Source: Ciona savignyi (lineage: Eukaryota > Chordata > Ascidiacea > Phlebobranchia > Cionidae). From it: a stretch of DNA of 64,000 bases. Positions 47,848 through 58,031 of the stretch are shown piece after piece. Numbering within the stretch: the stretch's first letter is position 1; each line of letters starts with the position of its first letter. The translations under genes and the position numbers were made by a program. The stretch spans positions 240,123 through 304,122 of the forward strand of contig CH002813.1 of the NCBI GenBank assembly GCA_000149265.1, in the 5' to 3' direction. The notes below the pieces were generated by a model. The model was not told where the DNA came from, searched no databases, and saw nothing but the letters and a program-made list of their open reading frames with translations.

Positions 47848-48780
47848 ATGAATTTTAGCAGCACTATGCCGACTGCTCAGGACAATTATACCACCGAAGC
47901 GTCGATTAGAAAATCGTCAGATTTTTTAGTGTTGGAACAATGTATAGTGGTCGTGCTGCTGGTGGCAAGTTTATACAAAGTAATCGTGTCATTTATTTTT
48001 ACGATCCAAGCCAAAGCATCGCCAATAATGATGCAGAATTATTTCATCCTTGCTTCAGTTGGCCTTTTGTTTATACGATCCTGTATGTTTCAAGTCGAAT
48101 TGTACTTCATTCCGACACTTGATTCTCACTGCATTGCATTCTCCGCTGTTAACGTAGTGTTGGCCAACTTAAACCGAGCTTCTATTTATCTCATTCTCTG
48201 TATGCGGCAGAAAGGTCTCTATGTTTCGCCACTTTTGTCAAATCTCAACACGAAATGTGTTAGAATATTAACTGGCACGATTACCGCGGGCGTCACCATA
48301 CTACCGATCGTGTTAATAGGTATGTTGCTCGCTGTAAAATACGAACTGAGAGGCCATGAATGCGTCAACGTGTATACAAGTGGATTCCTACAGATTGCTG
48401 TGCCATTTGTGTATATCATACAGGCTCTGTTTCAAATCATTTTGCTGGGGCTTGTGCTAAATCCAATTGTGAAACATATGCTAAAGCGCAACGTGAATAA
48501 TAACTTGTCAAGTATAGTTTTACACCTGAGTGTCTCAACTGCGGTATGCGTCTTTACGGATGTTGCCTTCATGGCATTTTCAATCAATCCATCAAAATTG
48601 TTATCATTTCACTTTATTGCGATCGTATACGGGTTGAACACCTTAATCAATGTGACTGCTGTGTTGTTCAGTTATGTGGATTACAAGCGTCGATTCATAC
48701 CATGTCGGAAACAGGAAGAACCAGCTTCTTCCAATAACAGTACGGAGACGGGGAGATCTGGTCAACAAACTCAATGCTAA
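47848..48780 (+). CDS. Seven-transmembrane receptor-like protein, intronless, orphan
   Basis: 310 residues in one exon. Seven hydrophobic segments at about 26-52, 63-88, 95-118, 138-163, 178-204, 221-245 and 253-276. The N-terminus is short and carries two N-glycosylation sequons (N2, N13). C95 at the top of TM3 and C172 in the second outer loop are in the places of the conserved class A GPCR disulfide. The TM3 end reads LCMRQK instead of DRY, and TM7 lacks a clear NPxxY, so this is at most a divergent rhodopsin-like receptor. The tail is short, polar and Ser/Thr-rich. Such intronless 7TM genes often occur as lineage-specific families in tunicates (inference). Ligand and G protein are unknown. 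Confidence 0.8.
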   Translation: MNFSSTMPTAQDNYTTEASIRKSSDFLVLEQCIVVVLLVASLYKVIVSFIFTIQAKASPIMMQNYFILASVGLLFIRSCMFQVELYFIPTLDSHCIAFSAVNVVLANLNRASIYLILCMRQKGLYVSPLLSNLNTKCVRILTGTITAGVTILPIVLIGMLLAVKYELRGHECVNVYTSGFLQIAVPFVYIIQALFQIILLGLVLNPIVKHMLKRNVNNNLSSIVLHLSVSTAVCVFTDVAFMAFSINPSKLLSFHFIAIVYGLNTLINVTAVLFSYVDYKRRFIPCRKQEEPASSNNSTETGRSGQQTQC

Positions 48781-49222
48781 CGGACCATATTTGCTGGATG
48801 TGTATGTCATTATATAAATAATATTGTAAGTGAAATTATATTTGTGTATATATTTCTGATGGAAATAATTTGTTCCTAAAATCACACTAACTAAGTATTT
48901 TTTGCTTTTAATATTCGCTCTGATGCTTTACTTAATACAAATGTTGATTGAAGAGTCGCTACTCGGTATTGAGATGCAAATATAGAAACCCGAGTTGGGA
49001 CTATAGTAAAAGTACAAGATTAGCAAATTAAATGTAAATCGTTACTATTTAAATATAATGCAAAATAATTATTAGTTTTGTTTTAACAACTTAAAGGTCC
49101 AGTTTTCGTTTCCACAATAAAAACACGCAAAAATGCTTTGGCAAATAAATATAAAACAGGAAAAAGGTAAAGCACAAAGGTCTTTCTATTTGTTAAAACC
49201 TCTCCCACAATGCATGACCGAA

Positions 49223-49769
49223 AACAATAATTTGAAATCAACATATAAAGAATAGTTATGCGAGATTTAATGTACATTTCAAATTACAAAAGTTTAAAGT
49301 ACAGTAGAACGCCGCTTACCTGACCACCTATGGGACCGTGATTAAGCGGTCGCGTTAGCGGAGTGGTCGTGTTAGTGAATTTTGATTTGCAGCAAGTTGT
49401 CGTCGTATGCAGCTTAAACGTCTGCATTTTTACTAAATTTTCACCAAATGCCATTATTTTTATCAGATACTGCAGAATGAATTTAATACTAAAGTTTATC
49501 TTATAGGATTCAGTTATGAATGTCACATTGTTTTGTGTCTGCGCACATTTATTCTTATTGTTTTGATCATAAAAGAAATTTAACCTTTTTATTTTGGTGA
49601 CAAAGGCAAATTATTTAGCACATGTGGTCACTTAAGCGGAGTCAAATTTAAAGTTTTGGACCAAAATATGGCGGTCTTGGTCTGGAAACCGGGGTGGTCG
49701 CGTTATTGAAACAAAATGCAATGCATTACCATAGCAAATTATTTGGGACCGCACTAAAGTGGTCCTGAT
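49223..49769. repeat. First copy of a 547-bp duplicated segment with MITE left part
   Basis: Matches 50555-51101 at a constant offset of 1332 bases; no difference was seen in the stretches compared. It begins AACAATAATTTGAAATC and runs into the N gap, so the MITE within it (from 49302) lacks its right end. Confidence 0.85.
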
Positions 49770-49869
49770 NNNNNNNNNNNNNNNNNNNNNNNNNNNNNNN
49801 NNNNNNNNNNNNNNNNNNNNNNNNNNNNNNNNNNNNNNNNNNNNNNNNNNNNNNNNNNNNNNNNNNNNN
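49770..49869. other. Assembly gap (100 N)
   Basis: Exactly 100 N, the usual filler for a gap of unknown size, located between a truncated MITE copy and rDNA. Confidence 0.99.
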
Positions 49870-50135
49870 TCCTTCATCGACTCACGAGCCCGAGTGATCC
49901 ACCGCCAAAGAGCCTTCAACTTTTTTCGATTCGATCGTCGCCGACCTCGATCCGGGTCGCCGTGCCAACAAGGACAAGTCGCCGAGCGAGCACCAGGGCC
50001 CCTTCAAGCCGACACGCGGCACTCGGCGACCGACTTTACGGGTTCCAAAACGCGCGGCCGGCCTCCGACTCTCGTCGGAAGACCGTCGCCTCGAGAAGAG
50101 CCTCACAGCAAGACCACGACCGAAATCGCGTCCAA

Positions 50136-50138
<3 letters not shown>
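49870..50138 (-). other. ITS1 fragment of the rDNA repeat
   Basis: GC-rich sequence lying immediately 3' of the 18S end in the rDNA sense (minus strand), where ITS1 begins. Composition differs sharply from the AT-rich surroundings. Its far end is cut by the gap. Confidence 0.75.
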
Positions 50139-50196
<58 letters not shown>

Positions 50197-50283
50197 AATG
50201 ATCAAGTTAGATCGTCTTCTCGGACGCCGGCTCGGACGTCGCCGCCCGGACCGGGTCCAATCGGAGGACCTCACTAAACCATT

Positions 50284-50329
<46 letters not shown>

Positions 50330-50554
50330 ATCAACGCGAGCTAATGACTCGCGCTTACTGGGAATTCCTCGTTCAAGGGAAATAATTGCAATTCCCTATC
50401 CCTAGCACGACCGGGGTTCAACGGGTTTCCCGGACCTGTCGGCCAAGGAGAGCACACGCTGATCCGGTCAGTGTAGCGCGCGTGCGGCCCCGAACATCTA
50501 AGGGCATCACAGACCTGTTATTGCTCAATCTCGTGTGGCTAAACGCCACTTGTC
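50139..50554 (-). rRNA. 18S rRNA, 3' fragment (about 416 bp)
   Basis: On the minus strand this reads the conserved 18S 3' end: GACAAGTGGCGTTTAGCC, CAATAACAGGTCTGTGATGC, TGTACACACCGCCCGTCGC, AAGTCGTAACAAGGTTTCC and the final GGAAGGATCATTA. Only the last quarter of the gene is present. It joins AT-rich host sequence at 50554/50555 without any transition, and the host sequence there is a repeat of 49223 onward. A displaced rDNA piece in the assembly is more likely than a working gene. Confidence 0.95.
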
Positions 50555-50633
50555 AACAATAATTTGAAATCAACATATAAAGAATAGTTATGCGAGATTT
50601 AATGTACATTTCAAATTACAAAAGTTTAAAGTA

Positions 50634-51149
50634 CAGTAGAACGCCGCTTACCTGACCACCTATGGGACCGTGATTAAGCGGTCGCGTTAGCGGAGTGGTC
50701 GTGTTAGTGAATTTTGATTTGCAGCAAGTTGTCGTCGTATGCAGCTTAAACGTCTGCATTTTTACTAAATTTTCACCAAATGCCATTATTTTTATCAGAT
50801 ACTGCAGAATGAATTTAATACTAAAGTTTATCTTATAGGATTCAGTTATGAATGTCACATTGTTTTGTGTCTGCGCACATTTATTCTTATTGTTTTGATC
50901 ATAAAAGAAATTTAACCTTTTTATTTTGGTGACAAAGGCAAATTATTTAGCACATGTGGTCACTTAAGCGGAGTCAAATTTAAAGTTTTGGACCAAAATA
51001 TGGCGGTCTTGGTCTGGAAACCGGGGTGGTCGCGTTATTGAAACAAAATGCAATGCATTACCATAGCAAATTATTTGGGACCGCACTAAAGTGGTCCTGA
51101 TAATGAGGTGGTCGTGTTATCGAGGTGGTCTTCAAGCGGGGTTCTACTG
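50634..51149. mobile_element. MITE with CAGTAGAAC ends, Tc1/mariner (pogo/Tigger) type
   Basis: 516 bp, starting CAGTAGAACGCCGCTTACC and ending, in reverse, CAGTAGAACCCCGCTTGAAG, with TA on both sides (50632-50633, 51150-51151). TIRs beginning CAGTAGAAC with a TA target are typical of pogo/Tigger elements. Subterminal GTGGTCGTGTTA/GCGGTCGCGTTA motifs recur inside. No transposase is encoded. A second, truncated copy is at 49302-49769. Confidence 0.85.
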
Positions 51150-51151
51150 TA

Positions 51152-54100
51152 GTATGATTTCTCTAACAAAAGTAGCAAATATAGAAATAGTTCGTATCAC
51201 GTGATCGATGTTTACAGGGCGAGAACAAGGAAAGCCTCCTAGTGGACATTTCTACTTCAAATAATAATTTTTGATCATACAAAAAAATAATTTCTGAGCC
51301 TCGAAATTTTCCACCCAACAACCATAGACACTCAAAAACAAACAAGAAATTTGCAGATTATCTATTCGAGAATCCACATTGACTTAAGTAAGCGATACCA
51401 AACTCATGAGGTTTATCAATACTTATGATTGCATGGTCGTATTCCCAAGCTTCTGGTATTAACTTAATTATTTCTAGGTGGTCCATATAGTTCTATTCGT
51501 TATCTTCCACTCCGTACCTCTGTTGTACGTGAATTGGAAGTATTGTGAGTTGCTGTCTATACGTTGGTGGTACGCAGTATTCTTGCATTTATAAACGCCA
51601 TGTACGCCAGAGGCTTCTCAGACATGGTACGGAATTGTCATATCAGCGAATTGTTTCCAAAATAATGCGGGATTAACTGAGCTAACACATTCTCACCGAA
51701 TATTTAATGAGTTAAAAAATAGCTGGCTTATTTCGTTTATTAGCTTAATTTCCGTTTTAATCGTATTCCCGAGTGAAGTAAAATGCGGGACTAAGTTATT
51801 ACACCCGAGTTAAATCGTATATGGTAGGATCCTCTCTTGGTAGGATCCTGCCTCGTGCATCTAGACATACAACAGACAAGCTAGCGAGTGTATTTGATAA
51901 TACAGAGTTAAGCTGGTGGTGCTGGACCAAGGGTCGGTTACATTTTTAAACATGTTACCAGGTTCCCCCCTTCATCTAACCCGACGACGCTTTAAGCGTT
52001 TATTCACGATGTAATTCTTAATGGTGGAAACATCATTTGCGGTTCCAATATATGACAGTAGTTACTAAAGCGAAATGTCGGTAATGTATTTTGTAAAATG
52101 TTTCTATGCTTTAATTTTAATTCGAATTTAATTTCAGGTTTACCCAAAAATTTTACTTTGTCAAAGGGCGTTTTTTTGGCAAGTTATACAAGAATATTTT
52201 TCGTGCAAGGAACCAGTTGGAATTAATGCTATGTTAATTACCTATACCTACATTCAGACCATAAAATGTCCTTTCTTACCTTTTAGCCGCGAAGACAAAT
52301 ATAAATTAATAATCACTATTATTTGAAGCTTAAAACTAACATAAACGAATGTCGACAAGACTAACCTTAAATCAAGAAGTCATTTACCTTATAACTAATG
52401 AGAAGCAAGAGAATAAAAAACTCCCCACAATCACTTAAAGTTGGTAGATAAAGATTCAGAACGTCCTTTCGCGCAATGTCTGTTTTATGTGAAGTAAAAG
52501 TTTAAAAAAACTGGTTTTAAAAAATCATTGTCTATCTGGGAGACTTATATGTCTTGCAAGTACCCAAAGGAATGTAGAAAGTACAAGGAAGCCAAAGTTG
52601 AAGAAGCTGTTAAAAGGGCAAATAACCACGATTGTTTTTTTACCAACCTCGAGAAATCAAGCACTAAAAGAAAAGTTCGGCAGAAAATACAAAACCCATT
52701 TGGGGTAATAGTAAAATGAAGTATCCCACGTAGCATTCGAAGCATAAGAAAATAACTTAGCTTATGCTTAAGAGCGTTGCTTGTGTATCACTACCACTCT
52801 CAATTCCATTAACAAACTAAGCTTTTGCGAGCTTTTCCGAGGAACTCAATTACGGAACCCCTCATCGGCAAACTATCAAAAGACAAACTTTCTACCTTAT
52901 CGTCAACAGCATCACAAGTGAAATAAAAGATTAGAGTAAAGATAAAGTATAACCAATTAATTGACCTCTATCCACGGCCGGAAATGACATGGGGCCCTCT
53001 TCGTTATTGTATTTAAATGAGTGTTTTGCTGAGTCACAATGGTTGTAATTTCCCAATGTTTCGACGGTTGTGTAATAGTGCTGCGGTGCTTCGTGAAATA
53101 GAAGTGTTATTCTTCCATCTTCTAGCTGTTTTGTTTGAAAAAAGTTCCCGATGTACGAAGGGTACCAGCTTAAAATGTTTATGTAAACATTTAAAGGGTT
53201 TTCACTTTACGTTTTAGATCCAAGCTTTAATTTTAAAATGTGAAAAAAATTAAGACTTTCTGTGTCCCAATTTTGAGTAACAGTCCTTTTTGTAAGGTCA
53301 GTTTGCAATTGAGAGATAGCAATAATAAAAAACTAAAACTAAATTAGCTGGGTCCATCTATCGCATATGACGCTAATTCTTTTTTCATTTTTAAATGAAT
53401 TCGTCTTGGATTTGCAAGAACAAAAGTAAAAATGATTGCCGCCTTTTCATCTTTGATGTTGAGGTTTTTTTATTTCAAAACACGAGGCGAATAAAAATCG
53501 GTTACTTTAACAATAAAAATGACGAAAAAAGAAAAAGGCAGCAAACCTTCATATCGCACTTAAATAAAGCATTGCTGTTACGGTGGATATTAAAACATTG
53601 TGTTATTTAATGGCTTAACCTGAAGAACTAGGTCCTTACTTTGCTATTATCATGTGTAGTCTGTGGGACATAGCGCTTGTCCATCGTTCACTCTCTGGTG
53701 TTGAGAGTTGTCTGGAGGGGTTTTCTGGTGTATCTATGGAGTGCATCACATTATATTTGAATCCGTGTAATTACGTTTATTCGCACCAACCACGCAACAA
53801 CAAAGCATTTAAAAATATGCGATAACATAATCCAGCATTGTTTGGTGTGGTAAAAGGGAGAAATTATACACTAAAACAACTATGCGAAAAAAAACTCTCC
53901 GCTCTTCTGGTTACCTTAGAACACTTAGTGTTTCTTATACATAGTTTACATCGTTTGTTTCTGCAGGTAGAAATAATTGGTTTCCGAAGTAGCCTACTCC
54001 TATAATATCGATATTTTAGTCCATATAGCAGGGTGGTTAGTGCGTCGACTTTTAGCCGAAACATGGCAGATTCGAAACTGGTCAATAACTAGTATAGGAT

Positions 54101-54935
54101 ATTTATGTTTATCTGTGTTAATGGATAAACCTAGGGGGGTAAGGCAATCGTTGCTTACTCGTTGAGATGCGTACTACAGGCTATCGGGAATCCAAGTGTA
54201 GCAATACGTAGTCTGGAAATATCGGATATCAAAAATTATTTTTGAAAATGTTGAAGTATTGGTCGCCGTTAACTATAATAAAGTCTGTTAAGAAATCCAA
54301 TAAACTAAGATATATCACGGAATATCTAGATTCTTGTTCATATAACCTTAAATCTCTTAATGTTTTAAACACATTTTCTCTTTGTTTATACAGGTCGTAA
54401 AAATAGTCTGATCATTGATTCGAGTCCGTTAGGGTGTCTGGAAATTTTCCGAGCGTTAAAAGATATTGGGCAGTTTGTTGCTTTTTTAAACAGCATTTCC
54501 TTTTAGTTTTAAATATCTAGCTTGTCCATCATGCACGTTGTAATAATATTTTATAATTACGTTTGATTTCTAACTTATAGAATCTTTAATTATGTCATAT
54601 TTTTAATCATTTATTAAACATTCTTTTGTTTTAATGCACTATCCTTAGTGTCAGGAAATCGGCTGATAAGAAATATCGGCGTTGATAGTACCAAAAATGG
54701 GTACATTTTTAGCATTTTGTTTCAGTAGGTTTTCCTGAGTCTTCACCCTAAATAACGGTTTATGCACATATAGATTATATGCATAGTTAAATATTTTTCA
54801 GTTTTAACTTAATTTTAACTAAATAATGTTGGACGCACAAAATACCCCTGTTCAGTATTTGACAAAAAAAAACGGACAAAAAAATGTTTTTTACATTTTG
54901 TTTTAAAATAATTCAATAAAATTTAATAAAATGTT
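51152..54935. other. Intergenic, no gene recognised
   Basis: AT-rich over 3.8 kb, with one SINE piece (54030-54160) and a short direct repeat of TGGTAGGATCCT near 51824-51850. No frame of coding character on either strand. Confidence 0.4.
54030..54160 (+). repeat. SINE head and tail, internally deleted
   Basis: Head GGTGGTTAGTGCGTCGACTT and B-box-like CAGATTCGAAACTGGTC are followed directly by tail blocks (AGGATATTTATGTTTATC, GTAAGGCAATCG). The tail blocks read as the complement of the family end, so this may be two pieces. The best-kept tRNA-like head in the window. Confidence 0.5.
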
Positions 54936-56453
54936 TTAAGCCAGATTGCATAGATACCTGGGAACATCTCTCGATCCAAATTCTTTTAAAATTCCTGTTA
55001 CTTTTTTAATGTGTAGGTTGATCAGACTAACCATCCAGGGAAGATATGGGTTGAAGTTTTTTCTTTCTCTACGAAACCCACCTTGAAGATTTTGTTTTGT
55101 GCATAGTAGTCGCTTATTCAAGTCTGGTATTTGCAAACCTGTGAACTGAATCATTTTTCTCAATTCACCTATCGGATTCTTGACTAAGTTTTCGTAATAA
55201 ATGATAATGAGATCTTTTTTCGATCGCAAGTGTTCGTCAGTTGTATTGGTCCATTTTTCTATTTTGTATGGAACAAATTTGGACCATTCGTCACTATTAA
55301 AATGGGACAGGTTTGCAAACCCAGCGTGTCCTCCTTTTAAACGATTGTATTCTGATAAAATTGCACCAAATGGGTTTCGAATCAGTAAAATAACTTTGTT
55401 AAACTTTGAGGTATATTCTAGAGTCGGTTTGTGCGATTTTATAACAGCACATTTTCTTGAGTCCCAGGGTAAAATTTCTCCAAGAAAACTTTGTCCGTAT
55501 AGTTCTTCGTCGTAATAAATACTCCCGGTGTACAATCCAGAAGCTTCTTCAAGCAAATGTCTGGTCCAAGTGTTTCCAGATCCAGGGAAACTAACCAACC
55601 CCGTTAACGTGGTTTGGTTCGGCTCAAATCGTTTCACAGAGCAATGTTCATCTTGAATATTCGTTCTTACAACCTGCATTTCGGTGCCTGGATCACAGTA
55701 TCCTTGTCTCGGTAGGGAGTTAACAAACTCATATAGGGCTGTATCAGTACACATACATTTCGGCGTGGCAAAATTAATTAACGCAAACATAAATTTGTTT
55801 CTTTTGCAGAAAAGCGCGCAATTGGTTGTAAAAGTCCAGAAAATTATTTTTGGCAACACTGATATGCCTTGTATTGGTAGACAAGCCACCGTGCTGTTTT
55901 CAACGGCGTTTAAATCAATTGAACTGCATTGACCCTGCAAATTGTAAATAACTGTTTCATTCATGCAGCAAAAAGTTCGAGTTAAAAATGACTCTGATTC
56001 TAATACAAGATTTTTTGAAACTGCATATCCACAAGTACAGTAATTTTTGCTAAACGCTGCATATTCATATTCGTTTTGTGTACATTCGCTTATGCATTTC
56101 CAGAAAAATGTAACGTTTAAAGTTTTTACAGGATTCTCCAAAGCTAGCAATGAAGATTCATTACAGCAACCCATGGTCGAATATTTACAATACAGGTTTC
56201 CAGAATTTTTACTCTCCAATAACTTTGCAGTTGGCACACTTGTTACATTTGAGTTATTTTTTAACCAAACTAGGTCTACGTCAAATTGTCTTTGTGATTT
56301 TTCACCATTACGAAGCGCTGCCCTTGGTTGCAAAATTCGAGAGTATATGACTATGTTTGCGATTGTGGCTTTTAACACAAATAAAATCAGTATAAGCGGT
56401 GAGATACGGCAAACCATAGAGAGCAGCTTAAACAGTTTCTTGTTCAAAGGCAT
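54936..56453 (-). CDS. WSC-domain sulfotransferase (WSCD1/2-like), intronless
   Basis: 505 residues in one exon. A type II membrane anchor at about 14-37 predicts a Golgi protein with lumenal catalytic domain. Two Cys-rich segments follow (about 86-166 and 190-255, with FFWKCISECTQNEYEYAAF and NYCTCGY in the first), matching the WSC domains of WSCD proteins. The sulfotransferase part has the PAPS-binding loop SFPGSGNTW (288-296) and the 3'-phosphate motif KVILLIRNPFGAILSEYNR (353-371), then IYYENLVKNP. Vertebrate WSCD1/2 are described as sialate O-sulfotransferases; the same substrate here is inference. Several N-glycosylation sequons agree with a lumenal domain. Start at the ATG before PLNKKLF. 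Confidence 0.88.
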   Translation of the reverse strand: MPLNKKLFKLLSMVCRISPLILILFVLKATIANIVIYSRILQPRAALRNGEKSQRQFDVDLVWLKNNSNVTSVPTAKLLESKNSGNLYCKYSTMGCCNESSLLALENPVKTLNVTFFWKCISECTQNEYEYAAFSKNYCTCGYAVSKNLVLESESFLTRTFCCMNETVIYNLQGQCSSIDLNAVENSTVACLPIQGISVLPKIIFWTFTTNCALFCKRNKFMFALINFATPKCMCTDTALYEFVNSLPRQGYCDPGTEMQVVRTNIQDEHCSVKRFEPNQTTLTGLVSFPGSGNTWTRHLLEEASGLYTGSIYYDEELYGQSFLGEILPWDSRKCAVIKSHKPTLEYTSKFNKVILLIRNPFGAILSEYNRLKGGHAGFANLSHFNSDEWSKFVPYKIEKWTNTTDEHLRSKKDLIIIYYENLVKNPIGELRKMIQFTGLQIPDLNKRLLCTKQNLQGGFRRERKNFNPYLPWMVSLINLHIKKVTGILKEFGSRDVPRYLCNLA

Positions 56454-57413
56454 TTTGAAAGCAGAGTAAAATGGTTCTCAGGCAACCACACTTTCAAATT
56501 TTATTACAAAATATAAATAACAATTAAACTTGGTAAGGTCCTAATCGCTAATGATAGATTCTGAGAAAGAAGACATTAAAAATAAACATATAAACTTGCA
56601 AACACAGAAATGGATAATTATTGCGCTTTGTTTTTTGGCATTTTTTTTAAAAGGAGAGTCATAATTATGTTGCAATGTCAAAAAAGCATCACTCCATATA
56701 TTTGCATTTCAAAACGTAACGTCATTCTCCAGAAAAAACGCTTTTGGCGTAATTATGCTTTTTAAAGTCTTTCCAGAGTTGAAGACACAGAGGGTACGAG
56801 AGGAAAACCAGCAGATTTAATCGGGTACTTGGTGCCAAGATTACAGAACCTATGAAACGCAAACTATCTATAATATTCGTATTGCGCTGCAATTCCGAGA
56901 CAATTCGCAGCAAGGCTTTCGGCCATGCATAGTATCGTGTTCTTCTTGCGTTTCAATTGTCAACGTTTGATATTAAAAGAGTAACTTTTAAACTAACGTG
57001 GATAATATTTAGGAAGGAGCAAGTAAATATTTAATCCACGTACGAAATCCTTATAGTCGCCGTGGCGGAGTTGCCGGGGTGAGTGTATACAGCTAGATAC
57101 CCCACGTGAGTGCAAACTTTCGAATAATTCTTTATTTAAAGTAATATTTACAAAATAAATATGGGAGCGAATCTAGTCAGATTAGATGAGCGGATGATAA
57201 TATACTTTAAGGCTTGATTACCCAGCGGGCACGCTACGTCGGAGGGACGTCATATTCTTGGTGAAAAGTTGTTGCGACGTCACACAACGTCCATTTAATT
57301 TCAACGTAAGCAAATTGACGTCAAATCAACCAACAATAATTCCACGTAGTGCAACGTAAGCAAATTGACGCATTTGTACAATTGACCACTTTTTTGTTTA
57401 CCCTGTAGAGAGC
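56454..57413. other. WSCD-like upstream region and ACGTC-rich repeat
   Basis: Holds the promoter side of the sulfotransferase gene (minus strand), a weak tRNA-like stretch near 57055-57130 and the ACGTC repeat described separately. No gene. Confidence 0.4.
57230..57400. repeat. ACGTC-rich repeat with a 50-bp period
   Basis: Opens with CCCAGCGGGCACGCTACGTC (57219-57238) and has many ACGTC/GACGT pentamers. CAACGTAAGCAAATTGACG occurs twice, 50 bp apart (57302-57320 and 57352-57370). CCCAGC-GGCAC ends with ACGTC interiors are known from MITEs in several animals (from memory), but no matching opposite end was found. Confidence 0.45.
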
Positions 57414-57916
57414 CGTTGCAGGTCGCTGCCTATTTTGTTAGATTGTTCGTTGTAGGCCCCAGGTAAGCCGGTTACAACACCTGATGCGATCTGCGATTCC
57501 CTACGCGCTATCTCGACTCTCGGAGGTGCGCTAATTACTTGAGGTTTTCTGCGTAACGACTCTTTGACTTGACTATCTGCTGTGTTTCGTCGATAAACGC
57601 CTCAGTAGTTTTATAACATCAATTGTATTGAGCAATTGAGGCGATTAACTTAGTACCAATTACGAGTAAATCGTTAGATGTTGCAACGATATAGATTTCA
57701 GATAAACTCTCAGTATTCTTCACATACAAGAATATTACTTAATGCGTTAGGACTCCCTCGAGCAAAAGTGAAATAAACTTATATAGGCAAAGTATCCGGC
57801 AGCTGCGGTAACAATCGTAAACCTAATAATAATATTTCCATGATGACGCATTGTCAGCGCAAATGCCGGCTGTGCGATCGTAAATCTTATGTAAACACAT
57901 AAGGTCGCTACATACA
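57414..57916 (-). repeat. 3' LTR of the env-bearing gypsy element (right border approximate)
   Basis: On the minus strand it begins TGTATGTAGCG directly after the purine tract. Two ends in TACA are possible, at 57414 (503 bp) or 57451 (466 bp). A TATATAAG at 57778-57785 sits about 130 bp inside and would be the LTR promoter. The 5' LTR is outside the window, so borders cannot be confirmed. Confidence 0.6.
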
Positions 57917-57928
57917 CTTCCCCCCTCA
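57917..57928 (-). other. Polypurine tract of the env-bearing element
   Basis: GAGGGGGGAAG on the minus strand directly before the TGTATG start of the LTR; expected primer site for plus-strand DNA synthesis. Confidence 0.65.
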
Positions 57929-58031
57929 GAGGTATGGTCATTTTAGTTTAGAGTAATCAATAAAAAAGGCCATACTTCGTAAAAGATATTGTGTGAAAAA
58001 AACGAGAAAATAAACAAAAAAATCGTTGTAC

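Noticed and set aside
49284..49526. Identical 80-codon minus-strand frames at 49284-49526 and 50616-50858
   Set aside because: They lie in the MITE and its duplicate, without coding features; identity reflects the duplicated segment only.
52528..52719. 63-codon Lys-rich plus-strand frame
   Set aside because: Composition explained by local A-richness; no start context, splice sites or domain.
57055..57130. Possible tRNA-Ser/Leu-like sequence (CCGTGGCGGAGTTGCCGGGG)
   Set aside because: No proper B box (CTTTCGAATAATT) and no closing acceptor stem.
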